This document shows, one piece after another, positions 13,103 to 21,756 of a DNA stretch of 30,527 nucleotides (position 1 is the first letter of the stretch; the number at the start of each line of letters is the position of its first letter). Origin of the DNA: a virus; IMG/VR virus record IMGVR_UViG_3300042864_000286, positions 1 through 30,527 of that record; one strand, written 5' to 3'. The notes below the pieces were generated by a model. The model saw only the letters and a program-made list of their open reading frames with translations. It was not told where the DNA came from and made no database searches. A program made the position numbers and the translations under genes.

Positions 13103-16100
13103 ATGACAACTACAGTTGACGGCATTATTGGAATTGTTACCACTGGCAACGTTACGGCAAACAATTTTTTTGGTAACATTGATGGAAACAGTATCTCTGG
13201 CGACATCAACACCAGCGGCAATATTACGACTCCAGCCAATATATCAGGCTTTAATGTGGCTGCCGCCAATCAAGTTTATGTCGGCCCGCTGCAACTAAGA
13301 GCAATTAACCCAACTACATTTGGTGTATTTTTAGCTGATGGCGTAACTCAGGCTAACATTGATGTTGGAAACGTTGATGCATCGCAAATCACGCAAGGTA
13401 CCTCTGTCATCGCATTTGATGCTGTTAATGGAAACGCATTTGTGACTATCGCCGGTTCTAATGTTCTATTTGTTGAATCTACCGGTCTCGAAGTAATCGG
13501 CAATATTAATACTACTGGCAATCAAATATATAGTCTTGGTAACTCATCTAATCAATGGAAAGATTTGTGGATCAGTGACATATACATGGAGAATATTCCA
13601 CTAACAATGGTGGGTGTAGGACTTAGCAGTAATTTACAAGTCAACGGATCAAACGTACTTGTTGAATATGCCAATGGAAATACCACGCTGAGTAACATTA
13701 TTGTAGGCGGAAATGCTACCATCGCAGGAAGACTTGTTACTACTGGAAATATAACAGGCGGTAACTTAGATACGACTGGTCAAATTGTTTCATCTGGTAA
13801 CATTATAGGAGGTAACTTAAACACTCCCGGAATAGTTTTTGCAGTTGGAAACGTAAACGGTGGAAATCTAAATACTTCTGGCGAAGTGTTTGCAACTGGA
13901 AACGTAAGTGGCGGAAATATTGTTACAGCAGGTCGAGTAAGTGCAACTGGAAACGTAAGTGGCGGAAATATAGTAACTGGCGGTGAAGTTGTTGCAGTTG
14001 GAAACGTAAGTGGCGGAAATCTAAATACTGCCGGAGAATTAAATGCAACTGGAAACGTAAGTGGCGGAAATCTAAATACTGCTGGAGAATTAAATGCAAT
14101 AGGAAATATTGTAACTTCTTCTCAAATTATTGCTGGTGGAAATATCACTACTGTTGGAAACATAAGCGGAACAGGAAACGTAAGTGGTGGAAATATTAAC
14201 ACTTCCGGACTAGTTTTTGCAGTTGGAAACGTAACTGGCGGAAACATTACTACTGCCGGTGAAGTAACTGCCGGAGAAGTATTTGCTACTGGTAACATCA
14301 CCGGTGGAAATATCGATACTGCCGGAGAAGTATTTGCTACTGGTAACATCACCGGTGGAAATATATTCACCGCTGGTAACGCTGAAGTAGGTGGTATCTT
14401 AACAGATAACTACTACTACGCTAACGGCACTCCAGTTGACTTTGAGCAGCCTGCAGGCAGCAACACACAAGTTCAGTATAATAACGATGGCGATTTTGGA
14501 GCAAGTGCAGCATTCTCATTTGATGAAGTTGCAAATGTACTAACAATTGGCGGCGATATTGACGCTAACAATGTACAAATTACAAATGACTTGTCTTCAA
14601 ACTCACTAACTGTCACTGCAAATGCTGCAATTGGTAATATTTCAACCGCAATATTCTTAGCAACAAGCGAAGCAAACGTAGACTCGTTAGTAGTAGTAGT
14701 TGACGCTAATATCGGCGGCATCGCAAACATCGCTGGTAATATTGAAGCAGGTTCGAACATCATTCTAGCAGGTAACTTAGACATTACCGGAAATATCTCT
14801 CAAGTTACGGCACAAACTGCTCGTATCTTTGGTGATGCTACTACTGGTATTCAAGCACTACGAGCTGGTGTTGTAACAGGCTTTGCTAACTTAGCAACCT
14901 CAGTTATTCAAGCATCGACAAACAACAACGACTATTCACAGGTCAATCAACAGAACGTCAACGGTGGCAACGTAGCCAGTGCTGACTATGTTATTACTGC
15001 CGATGACGGCGATGATACAAACTACTATCTAGACTTGGGTCTTGCTGGTAGTGGATGGGACGGCACACAAACAAACTCATTGGGTGATGCTGTATTCCCA
15101 CGTGACGGATATTTATATGTTAATCAGGGTAATCTGGTACTCGGAACTGATAGTGCAACAAAGACTGTCAAGATTATCAGTGGCGCACCAGATAGTACTG
15201 GACTTGTCGCAACATTCAATGCGCCAGGAACTTCCAGTACAACCACTGGAACAGGAGCATTGGTTCTTTCTGGTGGATTAGGCGTATCAGGAAACATCAA
15301 CAGTGCTAATTTAACAACTGGTAATGTAACAGCAGGTAACGCAACTGTAACCGGTACTGTTGCAGCAGGTAATCTCAGCACAGGCGGATCACTTGCAGTT
15401 ACCGGAAACATCTCGGGTGGTAACTTAACTACCTCTGGACAAGTAGTTGCCATTGGAAACGTAGTGTCAAGCGCCAACATTAATGGTGTTGACTTCAACG
15501 CAAGTAACTCAATCATTGCAACAGCAAACATCACAAGTGGTAATCTTATCACAACTGGAGTTGTACTTGCAACAGGCAACATTAGTGGTGCAAACATCTC
15601 AGCATCTGGACAAGTCATTGCAACAGGTAATCTTGTAAGCAGTGCTAACATCAATGGCGTAAACTTAAATCTATCAGGTCTTGCGGCTATTGTTGGTAAC
15701 GTTGCTGCTGGCAACGTCACTACTGCAGGCGAAGTTGTTGCAACTGGTAATGTATCGGGTGGAAACGTAAATACTGCTGGTCAAGTTGTAGCAACTGGCA
15801 ACTTAGTATCAAGTGCTAACATCAATGGTGTTGACTTCAATGCAAGTGGAGTGATCATTGCTACAGGTAATGTTACTGGCGGAAATATCACTACTGCTGG
15901 ACAAGTAGTTGCTACAGGAAACATTGTATCAAGTGCTAACATCGATGGAGTAAACTTCAACGCAAGTGGTAACGCAGTTATCACAGGTAACGTATCAGCA
16001 AGCGGTTCAGCAACTATCACTGGTAATATTGCTGGTGGAAATCTAAACACAGCAGGTCAAGTAATCGCTGTTGGTAATCTGGTATCAAGTGCTAACGTTA

Positions 16101-19100
16101 ATGCAGTTAATTTAAATCTATCAGGTCTTGCCGATATTACAGGAAATCTTGCTGCTGCGAATCTAAACACAGCAGGACAAGTAATAGCTGCTGGCAACTT
16201 AGTATCAAGTGCTAACGTTAATGGCGTTAACTTCAACGCAAGTGGTAACGCAGTTATCACAGGAAATATCGACGCAAGTGGTTCCTCAAGTATCACAGGA
16301 AACATTACTGGTGGAAATCTAAACACAGCAGGTCAAGTTGTCGCAACTGGCAACATAGTAAGTAGTGCTAACGTTAATGCAGTGAGCTTGAATCTATCGG
16401 GGCTTGCGGTTATCACTGGCAATCTTGATGCTGGAAATCTCGTCACTGGCGGTCAAGTTGTCGCAACTGGAAATCTAGTAAGTAGTGCCAATGTTAATGG
16501 CGTAAACTTCAATGCAAGTGGCAACGTTGTTGCTGGTAACGTTACTGCTACTACCTTTGTTGGTAATCTAGTTGGTAACGTAAGCGGAACATTTGTTTCG
16601 CCAGGCGCAAACACCAACATCTTGTTTAATGATGAAGGTAACATTGGAGCAACTGCTGATCTTGTTATCGACAAAACATCAAACACTGTTACTGCCGTCG
16701 GAAACATTATTGCTGCTAACATATATGCTAACAGCGGTACTATCGGTGCATCACTGCTAACCGGTACACTAACCACTGTAGCACAGCCTAACGTTACTTC
16801 ATTAGGAACACTGAATCAACTGTCTGTTAGCAACGCAACCGCTAACATCATTCAGTTAGGCCCATTGAAGTTGCAATCAATTAACGCAACTACATTTGGT
16901 GTATTTCAAAACGATGGTGTAACACAAGCTAACATCGACGTTGGCGAGATTGACGTAAATAAAATCACGCAGGGTACATCGATTATCGGATTTGACGCAA
17001 TAGACGGCAATGCATACATCACTGTTGCTGGATCAAATGTATTCTTAGCTAATGCTACAGGTACATATACAACTGGCATATCAAGTGCAACTGGCAACGT
17101 TGTCGGTGCAAACTTGATTACTGCTGGTATCGTATCTGCTACTGGTAATATTACTGGTGGTAACATCACTACAGGCGCACAAGTTGTAGCAACAGGTAAT
17201 ATTACTGGCGGTAATATCAATACTGCAGGTGCTGTTGTTGCTACCGGTAACATCAGCGGTGCTAACGCTAACATTGCAATTAACGTTAACGCAGGCAATC
17301 TAGTATCGAACTTCTTGAAATCAAACGGTCTTGATTTGACTATCGCTCCGTCTGCTGTTAACAAGAGTATTTTAATGGTACCGACTGGTACTGGTAACGT
17401 TGACGTAGCAACTCGCTACATTACAAGTCTAGCAGACCCGGTAAACAATCAAGACGCTGCTACTAAAGCATACGTTGATCAGTTTGTACAGGGTATTCTT
17501 GTTAAGGCATCGGTAACTGTAGCAACAACCGCCGCTCTACCATCATACTCATACAACAACGGTACTGCCGGTGTTGGAGCAACTATCACTGCTCTTGCTG
17601 TTGGTATTCTGACCATTGATGGTGTCAACACTGTATTAGGCAATCGTATTCTTGTCAAGAACGAAGTTGGTGGACTGTCAATCGCTAACGGTATCTATGT
17701 GGTTACCACAGAAGGTACAGCCGGAGCTGCATATGTACTAACACGTAGTACAGATATGGATACACCCGGTGAAGTTGCAGGAGCATTTACATTCGTACAA
17801 ACTGGTTCAACTAATGCTGATAGCGGCTGGGTCTGTACAGCGAACGCCCCAGTTACTATTGGCACTACTTCAATCACTTGGTCACAGTTCTCTGGTGCTG
17901 GAGCATACTCAGCAGGCGCTGGTATTGCTCTAACAGGATCACAGTTCTCTGCTAACATAGACGGAACAACAACCGATATCATCGCTGGTAATATCGCAGT
18001 TAAGACTGGTGCTGTGTTGATTAATCCAAACATCACTAACGCTACTGGTACAAGTATTACACTGACTGGCCCTAACGGTGCCTTTACTGGTACTTCATTG
18101 ACAGTCACTGGTAACGCACTTGCGGGTAATGTGTATGCTAACAGCGGCACAGTTGGTGCTACAACTCTTATCGGTTCACTAGCAACAGCAGCGCAACCTA
18201 ACATTACATCAGTTGGTACACTTGCATCACTCGCTGTAACTGGCAACGTAACAGCAGGTAACGTAAGTGGTACACTGATAGGTGGAACACTAACAACAGC
18301 AGCACAGCCTAACGTAACATCAGTTGGTACTCTAACATCGTTAACTGTAACTGGTAATACTATATCTGGTAACGTGTATGCTAACTTGGGTACTATCGGC
18401 GCATCGCTACTAACTGGTACACTAACAACCGCAGCACAACCAAATATTACATCAGTTGGATCACTAACATCATTAACTGTGGTTGGTGCTATCGCTGGTG
18501 GTACTGTAACAGGAACTACACTAACTGGTTCGCTAACAACAGCAGCTCAGCCTAACATTACAACAATTGGTACGTTAAGTACATTGGCTGTTACAGGCAA
18601 CGCATCAGTAGGAAACATTACTGTTGGCAACTTGATGACTGCTCCGTTCGTTGGTGGAACATTAACAACAGCAGCACAGCCTAACATTACTTCAGTTGGC
18701 ACACTAACATCATTAGCCGTATCTGGTGCCGCAACTGCAGATAGTTTCACAGGCGTTACATTAACTGGTTCACTGACAACAGCAGCACAGCCTAATATTA
18801 CTTCAGTTGGTACTCTAACATCATTAGCAGTAACTGGAAACGTAGCAGCAGGTAATGTGTATGCTAATAGTGGCACTATTGGAGCATCACTGCTAACTGG
18901 AACACTGACAACAGCAGCACAACCGAACATTACAAGTATCGGTACTCTAAGTTCATTGTCCGTAACTGGTACGGTAAGCGGTTCACTACTAACAGGTACG
19001 CTAACAACAGCAGCACAACCAAACGTTACATCGGTTGGTACTTTGACTAACTTAGATGTTACAAGCAACATCTCTACAGGTAATCTAAATGCAGGTAACT

Positions 19101-20650
19101 TTGTCGGCGCCTCATTCTTACAGGGTGTTCTAACTGGCGGTTCAGCCGCTCAGCCTAACATTACAAGTATCGGTACTCTTGCTACACTAACAGTGTCTGG
19201 TAACGCCAGTGTTGGTAATCTATCAACACTGGGTCAACTAACAGCAGTTGGCAACATTGCTGGCGGTAACATCTCTACTGGTGGCGTAATCGTTGCTACA
19301 GGTAACATCACTGGTGCTAATCTTAGCACAGGTGGAATCGTATCTGCTAGCGGTAACATAGTATCAGGTGCAAACGTTAACACAGTTAACTTCAACTCAA
19401 CTGGCAACATTGTAGTTGGTGGTAACTCAACGATCAGCGGCACAGAAACCGTAACAGGCAACATCACTGGTGCTAACATTATCTCTGGTAACCTTGTTGT
19501 AGCGGGCGGCAATATTCGAAGCACCTCTGGTTTCTTTATCGGTGACGGCGGATTCTTGTCTAACATCACGGTTGCTGGTGGAACTAGTATTGTCAACGGA
19601 ACTTCAAACGTAAGTATCCCAACACTGAACGGTAATGTCAACTTTAACATTGCCGGCGCCTCTGCTGGTAAGATTACAGCAACATCAACCTCAATGGGTG
19701 TTGGAGCAGGCGGAGATGGTACATTCTCTACTGCTATCGGCGCTGGTGCTGGCGGTACAGGTCAGGGTTCACAGGGCGTAGCACTTGGCTACAACGCTGG
19801 TGCTAGCGGTCAAGGTGCTTCTGCAGTTGCGATTGGTGCTCTTGCTGGTCAAACAAGTCAAGCTGCCGGCTCTATTGCCATTAACGCAAGTGGCGCTGCA
19901 CTGAACCCAACTGGAGCAGGTTTCTTTGTTAACCCTGTGCGCAGCAATGCATCTAACATTGCTACACCAGTGTTCTACAATGCCACTACAAACGAGTTTA
20001 CATACTCAACAGCAATGGCGCTCGCTGGTAATATCACAGCAGGCAACGTGTATGCTAACGCCGGCACTATCGGAGCAGGTACACTAACAGGTACTCTTAG
20101 TACAGCAGCACAGCCAAGTGTCACTTCTGTTGGAACACTTACATCACTAAACGTGACAGGTGTTACCGCAGTAGGCTCACTGAATACTACCATCATTACT
20201 GCTGGATCCTCAGGAACCGTAGGCAGTATCACTGGTGACTGGAATCTCAGCGCAGGTTCAACCTTGCAAGCAACATACTCTGACTTGGGCGAACGTTACG
20301 CAGTAGATGTTCCTACCCTTCCTGGAACAGTTATGATGATCGGCGGTGCAGCAGAAGTTACGGCAGCAACATACGAAGGTCGCATGGCACTAGCAGGTGT
20401 TATATCTACTGACCCAGCATATGTTCTGAACTCTACACTAAAAGACTCGGTGATTATAGCACTTGCTGGTCGTGTTCCTTGTAAGGTAGTTGGTAAAATC
20501 AACAAGGGAGATATACTAACAGTATCACATATCACTGGTGTCGCTACTAAAGCAACAACCGTAGAGTATGGCGCTGTTGTTGGTAGAGCACTAGAAAGCT
20601 ACGATAGCAATGAAGTCGGAGTTATCGAAATCAAGGTAGATAGAGGCTAA
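13103..20650 (+). CDS. Giant repeat-built tail fibre (2515 aa) with C-terminal maturation-type domain
   Basis: Largest gene (25% of the window). Domains in order: N-terminal segment; a TTFGVF...TQANIDVG unit (about 62-126); 17-aa repeats GNVSGGNxxTAGEVxAT (about 209-432); a QVQYNNDGDFGASA module (about 455-485); longer repeats with VSSANxNGVNFNASG (about 720-1150); a second TTFGVF unit (about 1254-1320); a DPVNNQDAATKAYVDQ fibre domain (about 1440-1620); AAQPNITSVGTLTSL repeats (mostly 1690-2035); YadA-head-like AIGAGA/VALGYNAG repeats (about 2198-2270); and a C-terminal domain starting YSDLGERYAVD (2392-2515) with GVISTDPAYVLNS. The last resembles C-terminal trimerisation/autoproteolysis domains (Peptidase_G2-like) of phage fibres. 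Beta-helical trimer expected. Shine-Dalgarno AAGGA, ATG. No internal stop or frameshift seen. Confidence 0.88.
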   Translation: MTTTVDGIIGIVTTGNVTANNFFGNIDGNSISGDINTSGNITTPANISGFNVAAANQVYVGPLQLRAINPTTFGVFLADGVTQANIDVGNVDASQITQGTSVIAFDAVNGNAFVTIAGSNVLFVESTGLEVIGNINTTGNQIYSLGNSSNQWKDLWISDIYMENIPLTMVGVGLSSNLQVNGSNVLVEYANGNTTLSNIIVGGNATIAGRLVTTGNITGGNLDTTGQIVSSGNIIGGNLNTPGIVFAVGNVNGGNLNTSGEVFATGNVSGGNIVTAGRVSATGNVSGGNIVTGGEVVAVGNVSGGNLNTAGELNATGNVSGGNLNTAGELNAIGNIVTSSQIIAGGNITTVGNISGTGNVSGGNINTSGLVFAVGNVTGGNITTAGEVTAGEVFATGNITGGNIDTAGEVFATGNITGGNIFTAGNAEVGGILTDNYYYANGTPVDFEQPAGSNTQVQYNNDGDFGASAAFSFDEVANVLTIGGDIDANNVQITNDLSSNSLTVTANAAIGNISTAIFLATSEANVDSLVVVVDANIGGIANIAGNIEAGSNIILAGNLDITGNISQVTAQTARIFGDATTGIQALRAGVVTGFANLATSVIQASTNNNDYSQVNQQNVNGGNVASADYVITADDGDDTNYYLDLGLAGSGWDGTQTNSLGDAVFPRDGYLYVNQGNLVLGTDSATKTVKIISGAPDSTGLVATFNAPGTSSTTTGTGALVLSGGLGVSGNINSANLTTGNVTAGNATVTGTVAAGNLSTGGSLAVTGNISGGNLTTSGQVVAIGNVVSSANINGVDFNASNSIIATANITSGNLITTGVVLATGNISGANISASGQVIATGNLVSSANINGVNLNLSGLAAIVGNVAAGNVTTAGEVVATGNVSGGNVNTAGQVVATGNLVSSANINGVDFNASGVIIATGNVTGGNITTAGQVVATGNIVSSANIDGVNFNASGNAVITGNVSASGSATITGNIAGGNLNTAGQVIAVGNLVSSANVNAVNLNLSGLADITGNLAAANLNTAGQVIAAGNLVSSANVNGVNFNASGNAVITGNIDASGSSSITGNITGGNLNTAGQVVATGNIVSSANVNAVSLNLSGLAVITGNLDAGNLVTGGQVVATGNLVSSANVNGVNFNASGNVVAGNVTATTFVGNLVGNVSGTFVSPGANTNILFNDEGNIGATADLVIDKTSNTVTAVGNIIAANIYANSGTIGASLLTGTLTTVAQPNVTSLGTLNQLSVSNATANIIQLGPLKLQSINATTFGVFQNDGVTQANIDVGEIDVNKITQGTSIIGFDAIDGNAYITVAGSNVFLANATGTYTTGISSATGNVVGANLITAGIVSATGNITGGNITTGAQVVATGNITGGNINTAGAVVATGNISGANANIAINVNAGNLVSNFLKSNGLDLTIAPSAVNKSILMVPTGTGNVDVATRYITSLADPVNNQDAATKAYVDQFVQGILVKASVTVATTAALPSYSYNNGTAGVGATITALAVGILTIDGVNTVLGNRILVKNEVGGLSIANGIYVVTTEGTAGAAYVLTRSTDMDTPGEVAGAFTFVQTGSTNADSGWVCTANAPVTIGTTSITWSQFSGAGAYSAGAGIALTGSQFSANIDGTTTDIIAGNIAVKTGAVLINPNITNATGTSITLTGPNGAFTGTSLTVTGNALAGNVYANSGTVGATTLIGSLATAAQPNITSVGTLASLAVTGNVTAGNVSGTLIGGTLTTAAQPNVTSVGTLTSLTVTGNTISGNVYANLGTIGASLLTGTLTTAAQPNITSVGSLTSLTVVGAIAGGTVTGTTLTGSLTTAAQPNITTIGTLSTLAVTGNASVGNITVGNLMTAPFVGGTLTTAAQPNITSVGTLTSLAVSGAATADSFTGVTLTGSLTTAAQPNITSVGTLTSLAVTGNVAAGNVYANSGTIGASLLTGTLTTAAQPNITSIGTLSSLSVTGTVSGSLLTGTLTTAAQPNVTSVGTLTNLDVTSNISTGNLNAGNFVGASFLQGVLTGGSAAQPNITSIGTLATLTVSGNASVGNLSTLGQLTAVGNIAGGNISTGGVIVATGNITGANLSTGGIVSASGNIVSGANVNTVNFNSTGNIVVGGNSTISGTETVTGNITGANIISGNLVVAGGNIRSTSGFFIGDGGFLSNITVAGGTSIVNGTSNVSIPTLNGNVNFNIAGASAGKITATSTSMGVGAGGDGTFSTAIGAGAGGTGQGSQGVALGYNAGASGQGASAVAIGALAGQTSQAAGSIAINASGAALNPTGAGFFVNPVRSNASNIATPVFYNATTNEFTYSTAMALAGNITAGNVYANAGTIGAGTLTGTLSTAAQPSVTSVGTLTSLNVTGVTAVGSLNTTIITAGSSGTVGSITGDWNLSAGSTLQATYSDLGERYAVDVPTLPGTVMMIGGAAEVTAATYEGRMALAGVISTDPAYVLNSTLKDSVIIALAGRVPCKVVGKINKGDILTVSHITGVATKATTVEYGAVVGRALESYDSNEVGVIEIKVDRG
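13739..14391 (+). repeat. 51-bp (17-aa) tandem repeats in the giant fibre gene
   Basis: About a dozen imperfect copies of a 51-bp unit encoding GNVSGGNxxTAGxVxAT. Several neighbouring copies share the 20-bp DNA core GAAACGTAAGTGGCGGAAAT exactly, so the array expanded recently or is kept uniform by recombination. The unit length suggests one beta-helix turn. Confidence 0.85.
15400..16520 (+). repeat. Longer imperfect repeats in the giant fibre gene
   Basis: Units built from the 17-aa repeat plus an insert encoding VSSANxNGVNFNASG, giving NTAGQVVATGNLVSSANVNG-type blocks. At least seven copies of the VSSANxN segment are visible. Some stretches (for example those around 15960 and 16240 encoding NFNASGNAVITGN) are nearly identical in DNA. 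Confidence 0.8.
18178..19203 (+). repeat. AAQPN(I/V)TSVGTLTSL repeat array in the giant fibre gene
   Basis: Nine imperfect copies of a LTTAAQPNITSVGTLTSL-centred unit, with variable spacers often carrying GNVYANSGTIGASLLTG. Two isolated copies lie outside the array, near 16777 and 20100. The unit is typical of marine virus fibre proteins. Confidence 0.85.
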
Positions 20651-20651
20651 T

Positions 20652-20897
20652 ATGGCACTGCCCCCTACTCCTTCTGGTTATTCTAACTGGAATGCTTATA
20701 TAGAAGAGCAGGGTGCGGTGATAGCTGCCGCACAGATCCTTACCCTACAACAGGGTAAGGCTAGTGTTAAGTTACTTGATGTTGCGACTCCTGGTCGTAT
20801 TGATACCGACAGTCCTGACTATATGATATACAATGTCTTTACTACATGGCCAGCCAGAACTGTATCACCAACTACTGGTCGACCCTGGAGACAATAA
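20652..20897 (+). CDS. Small fibre-associated protein (81 aa)
   Basis: 81 aa starting MALPPTPSGYSNWNAYIEEQG, one base after the giant fibre stop (TAATATG), with AGAGG six bases upstream of the ATG. Translation is probably coupled to the fibre. The middle is helical (AVIAAAQILTLQQGKA); the end contains PDYMIYNVF and a basic proline-containing tail. No family recognised with certainty. From position it could be a fibre-tip, fibre chaperone or attachment component; PPTPSGYSNWN-type segments occur in marine phage fibre genes as far as I recall. Function inferred from neighbourhood only. Confidence 0.72.
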   Translation: MALPPTPSGYSNWNAYIEEQGAVIAAAQILTLQQGKASVKLLDVATPGRIDTDSPDYMIYNVFTTWPARTVSPTTGRPWRQ

Positions 20898-20932
20898 TTT
20901 CTCAGTAATTTGCTAGTTTTTTAGGAAAAATG

Positions 20933-20939
20933 ATAAATA
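20933..20939 (+). promoter_or_regulatory. Late-promoter-like motif ATAAATA
   Basis: GATAAATAAGT. The predicted leader begins near 20946 and starts with a small hairpin GAGG...CCTC (20946-20949 and 20959-20962), followed by a strong Shine-Dalgarno AAGGAGA and the ATG at 20984. This is the best-equipped translation start in the window. Confidence 0.7.
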
Positions 20940-20983
20940 AGTGTAGAGGAAATGCAAACCTCATCACATAAGGAGATTTAAAA

Positions 20984-21670
20984 ATGGCACAATTCCCAAG
21001 AGTTAATGGTGACTTACTACCAGTTCTAAACGATGACACAGGTCAATACGTAAACAGCGGCCCAAATGCAGTTCAAGCAGGTGCTACAGTTCAGCCACAA
21101 GGCCCAGCACTAGCATTCTTCACCGTTACTGGTGTTGGCGCTTTGACAGGCACACAAGCTTCGTACACTATCCGTGCAACTGAGCAGTTGGCTACAATTC
21201 ACATTTATCAGTTCAACAACGCAGCTAACGATTCGCTAGCAATGGCTATTTACCCAATCGACGCATGGAACATTGTTGATCTACAAGCTAACGTTCGTGC
21301 AGTTCTAACAGCAGCTGGTCAGCCAAACGCAGTTACAGTTACTGGCGGTGCTACGTTCTCAGAAATCACATACCCACCAACAGGCCCAATCGCTCCAGCA
21401 GCTCCAGTTATTGGAACAGCTATCGCTACAGCCGGTGCAGGTACAGCTACAGTCAACTTCACACCTCAGTACGATGGTGGCTCAGCTATCACTGGTTTCA
21501 ACGGTGTTTCAGTTCCTGGTGGCATCACAGCTACAGCACTACCTGGCGCAACATCAATGGCTTTCACTGGTCTTACAACTGGTACAGACTACGTGTTCGC
21601 TGTTACAGCAACAAACGCTATCGGAACATCAGTTCCTTCAGATCCTTCAAACACAATCACAGCCAACTAA
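20984..21670 (+). CDS. Abundant surface/decoration protein with C-terminal fibronectin-III-like domain
   Basis: 228 aa. The N-terminal about 130 residues are beta-rich without a recognised family. The C-terminal about 90 residues (from PAAPVIGTAIATAGAG through FTPQYDGGSAITGFN, then TGLTTGTDYVFAVTATNAIG to the end) have the full fibronectin type III pattern, an Ig-like fold often displayed on phage heads and tails. It is monocistronic: late motif, hairpin leader, near-ideal AAGGAG Shine-Dalgarno, uniform codon choice (many GCT/ACA/GTT) and a strong terminator right after. These features point to very high late expression, as for a capsid decoration, tail-tube or other major virion protein. Ig-like domains suggest surface display. 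The exact location is unproven. Confidence 0.75.
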   Translation: MAQFPRVNGDLLPVLNDDTGQYVNSGPNAVQAGATVQPQGPALAFFTVTGVGALTGTQASYTIRATEQLATIHIYQFNNAANDSLAMAIYPIDAWNIVDLQANVRAVLTAAGQPNAVTVTGGATFSEITYPPTGPIAPAAPVIGTAIATAGAGTATVNFTPQYDGGSAITGFNGVSVPGGITATALPGATSMAFTGLTTGTDYVFAVTATNAIGTSVPSDPSNTITAN

Positions 21671-21695
21671 TAATTGGTCGATTAGGCAAGAAGAC

Positions 21696-21722
21696 AAACG
21701 GGAACTTAGGTTCCCGTTTTTT
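21696..21722 (+). terminator. Strong rho-independent terminator
   Basis: Perfect 10-bp stem AAACGGGAAC / GTTCCCGTTT (21696-21705 and 21710-21719) with loop TTAG, followed by a run of Ts to 21722. It ends the fibre/decoration block. Confidence 0.93.
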
Positions 21723-21742
21723 ATTACTATTCTTTAAAAACG

Positions 21743-21749
21743 ATAAGTA
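21743..21749 (+). promoter_or_regulatory. Variant late-promoter-like motif ATAAGTA
   Basis: GATAAGTAGTA, one mismatch from ATAAATA, 8 nt before the ATG at 21757. The spacing is the same as at 8110-8124, so it is also predicted to be near-leaderless. Confidence 0.45.
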
Positions 21750-21756
21750 GTAAAGT

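Noticed and set aside
13739-16520. Regular DNA repeats resembling a CRISPR array
   Set aside because: The repeats are in-frame coding units of 51 bp or longer with degenerate copies and no unique spacers; no cas gene lies nearby.
14122-20535. Many reverse-strand open frames of 80-200 codons under the giant fibre gene
   Set aside because: They are Pro/Val/Thr/Leu-rich mirror images of the repeat DNA, lack Shine-Dalgarno sites and promoters, and simply reflect absence of stop triplets in the repetitive sense strand.
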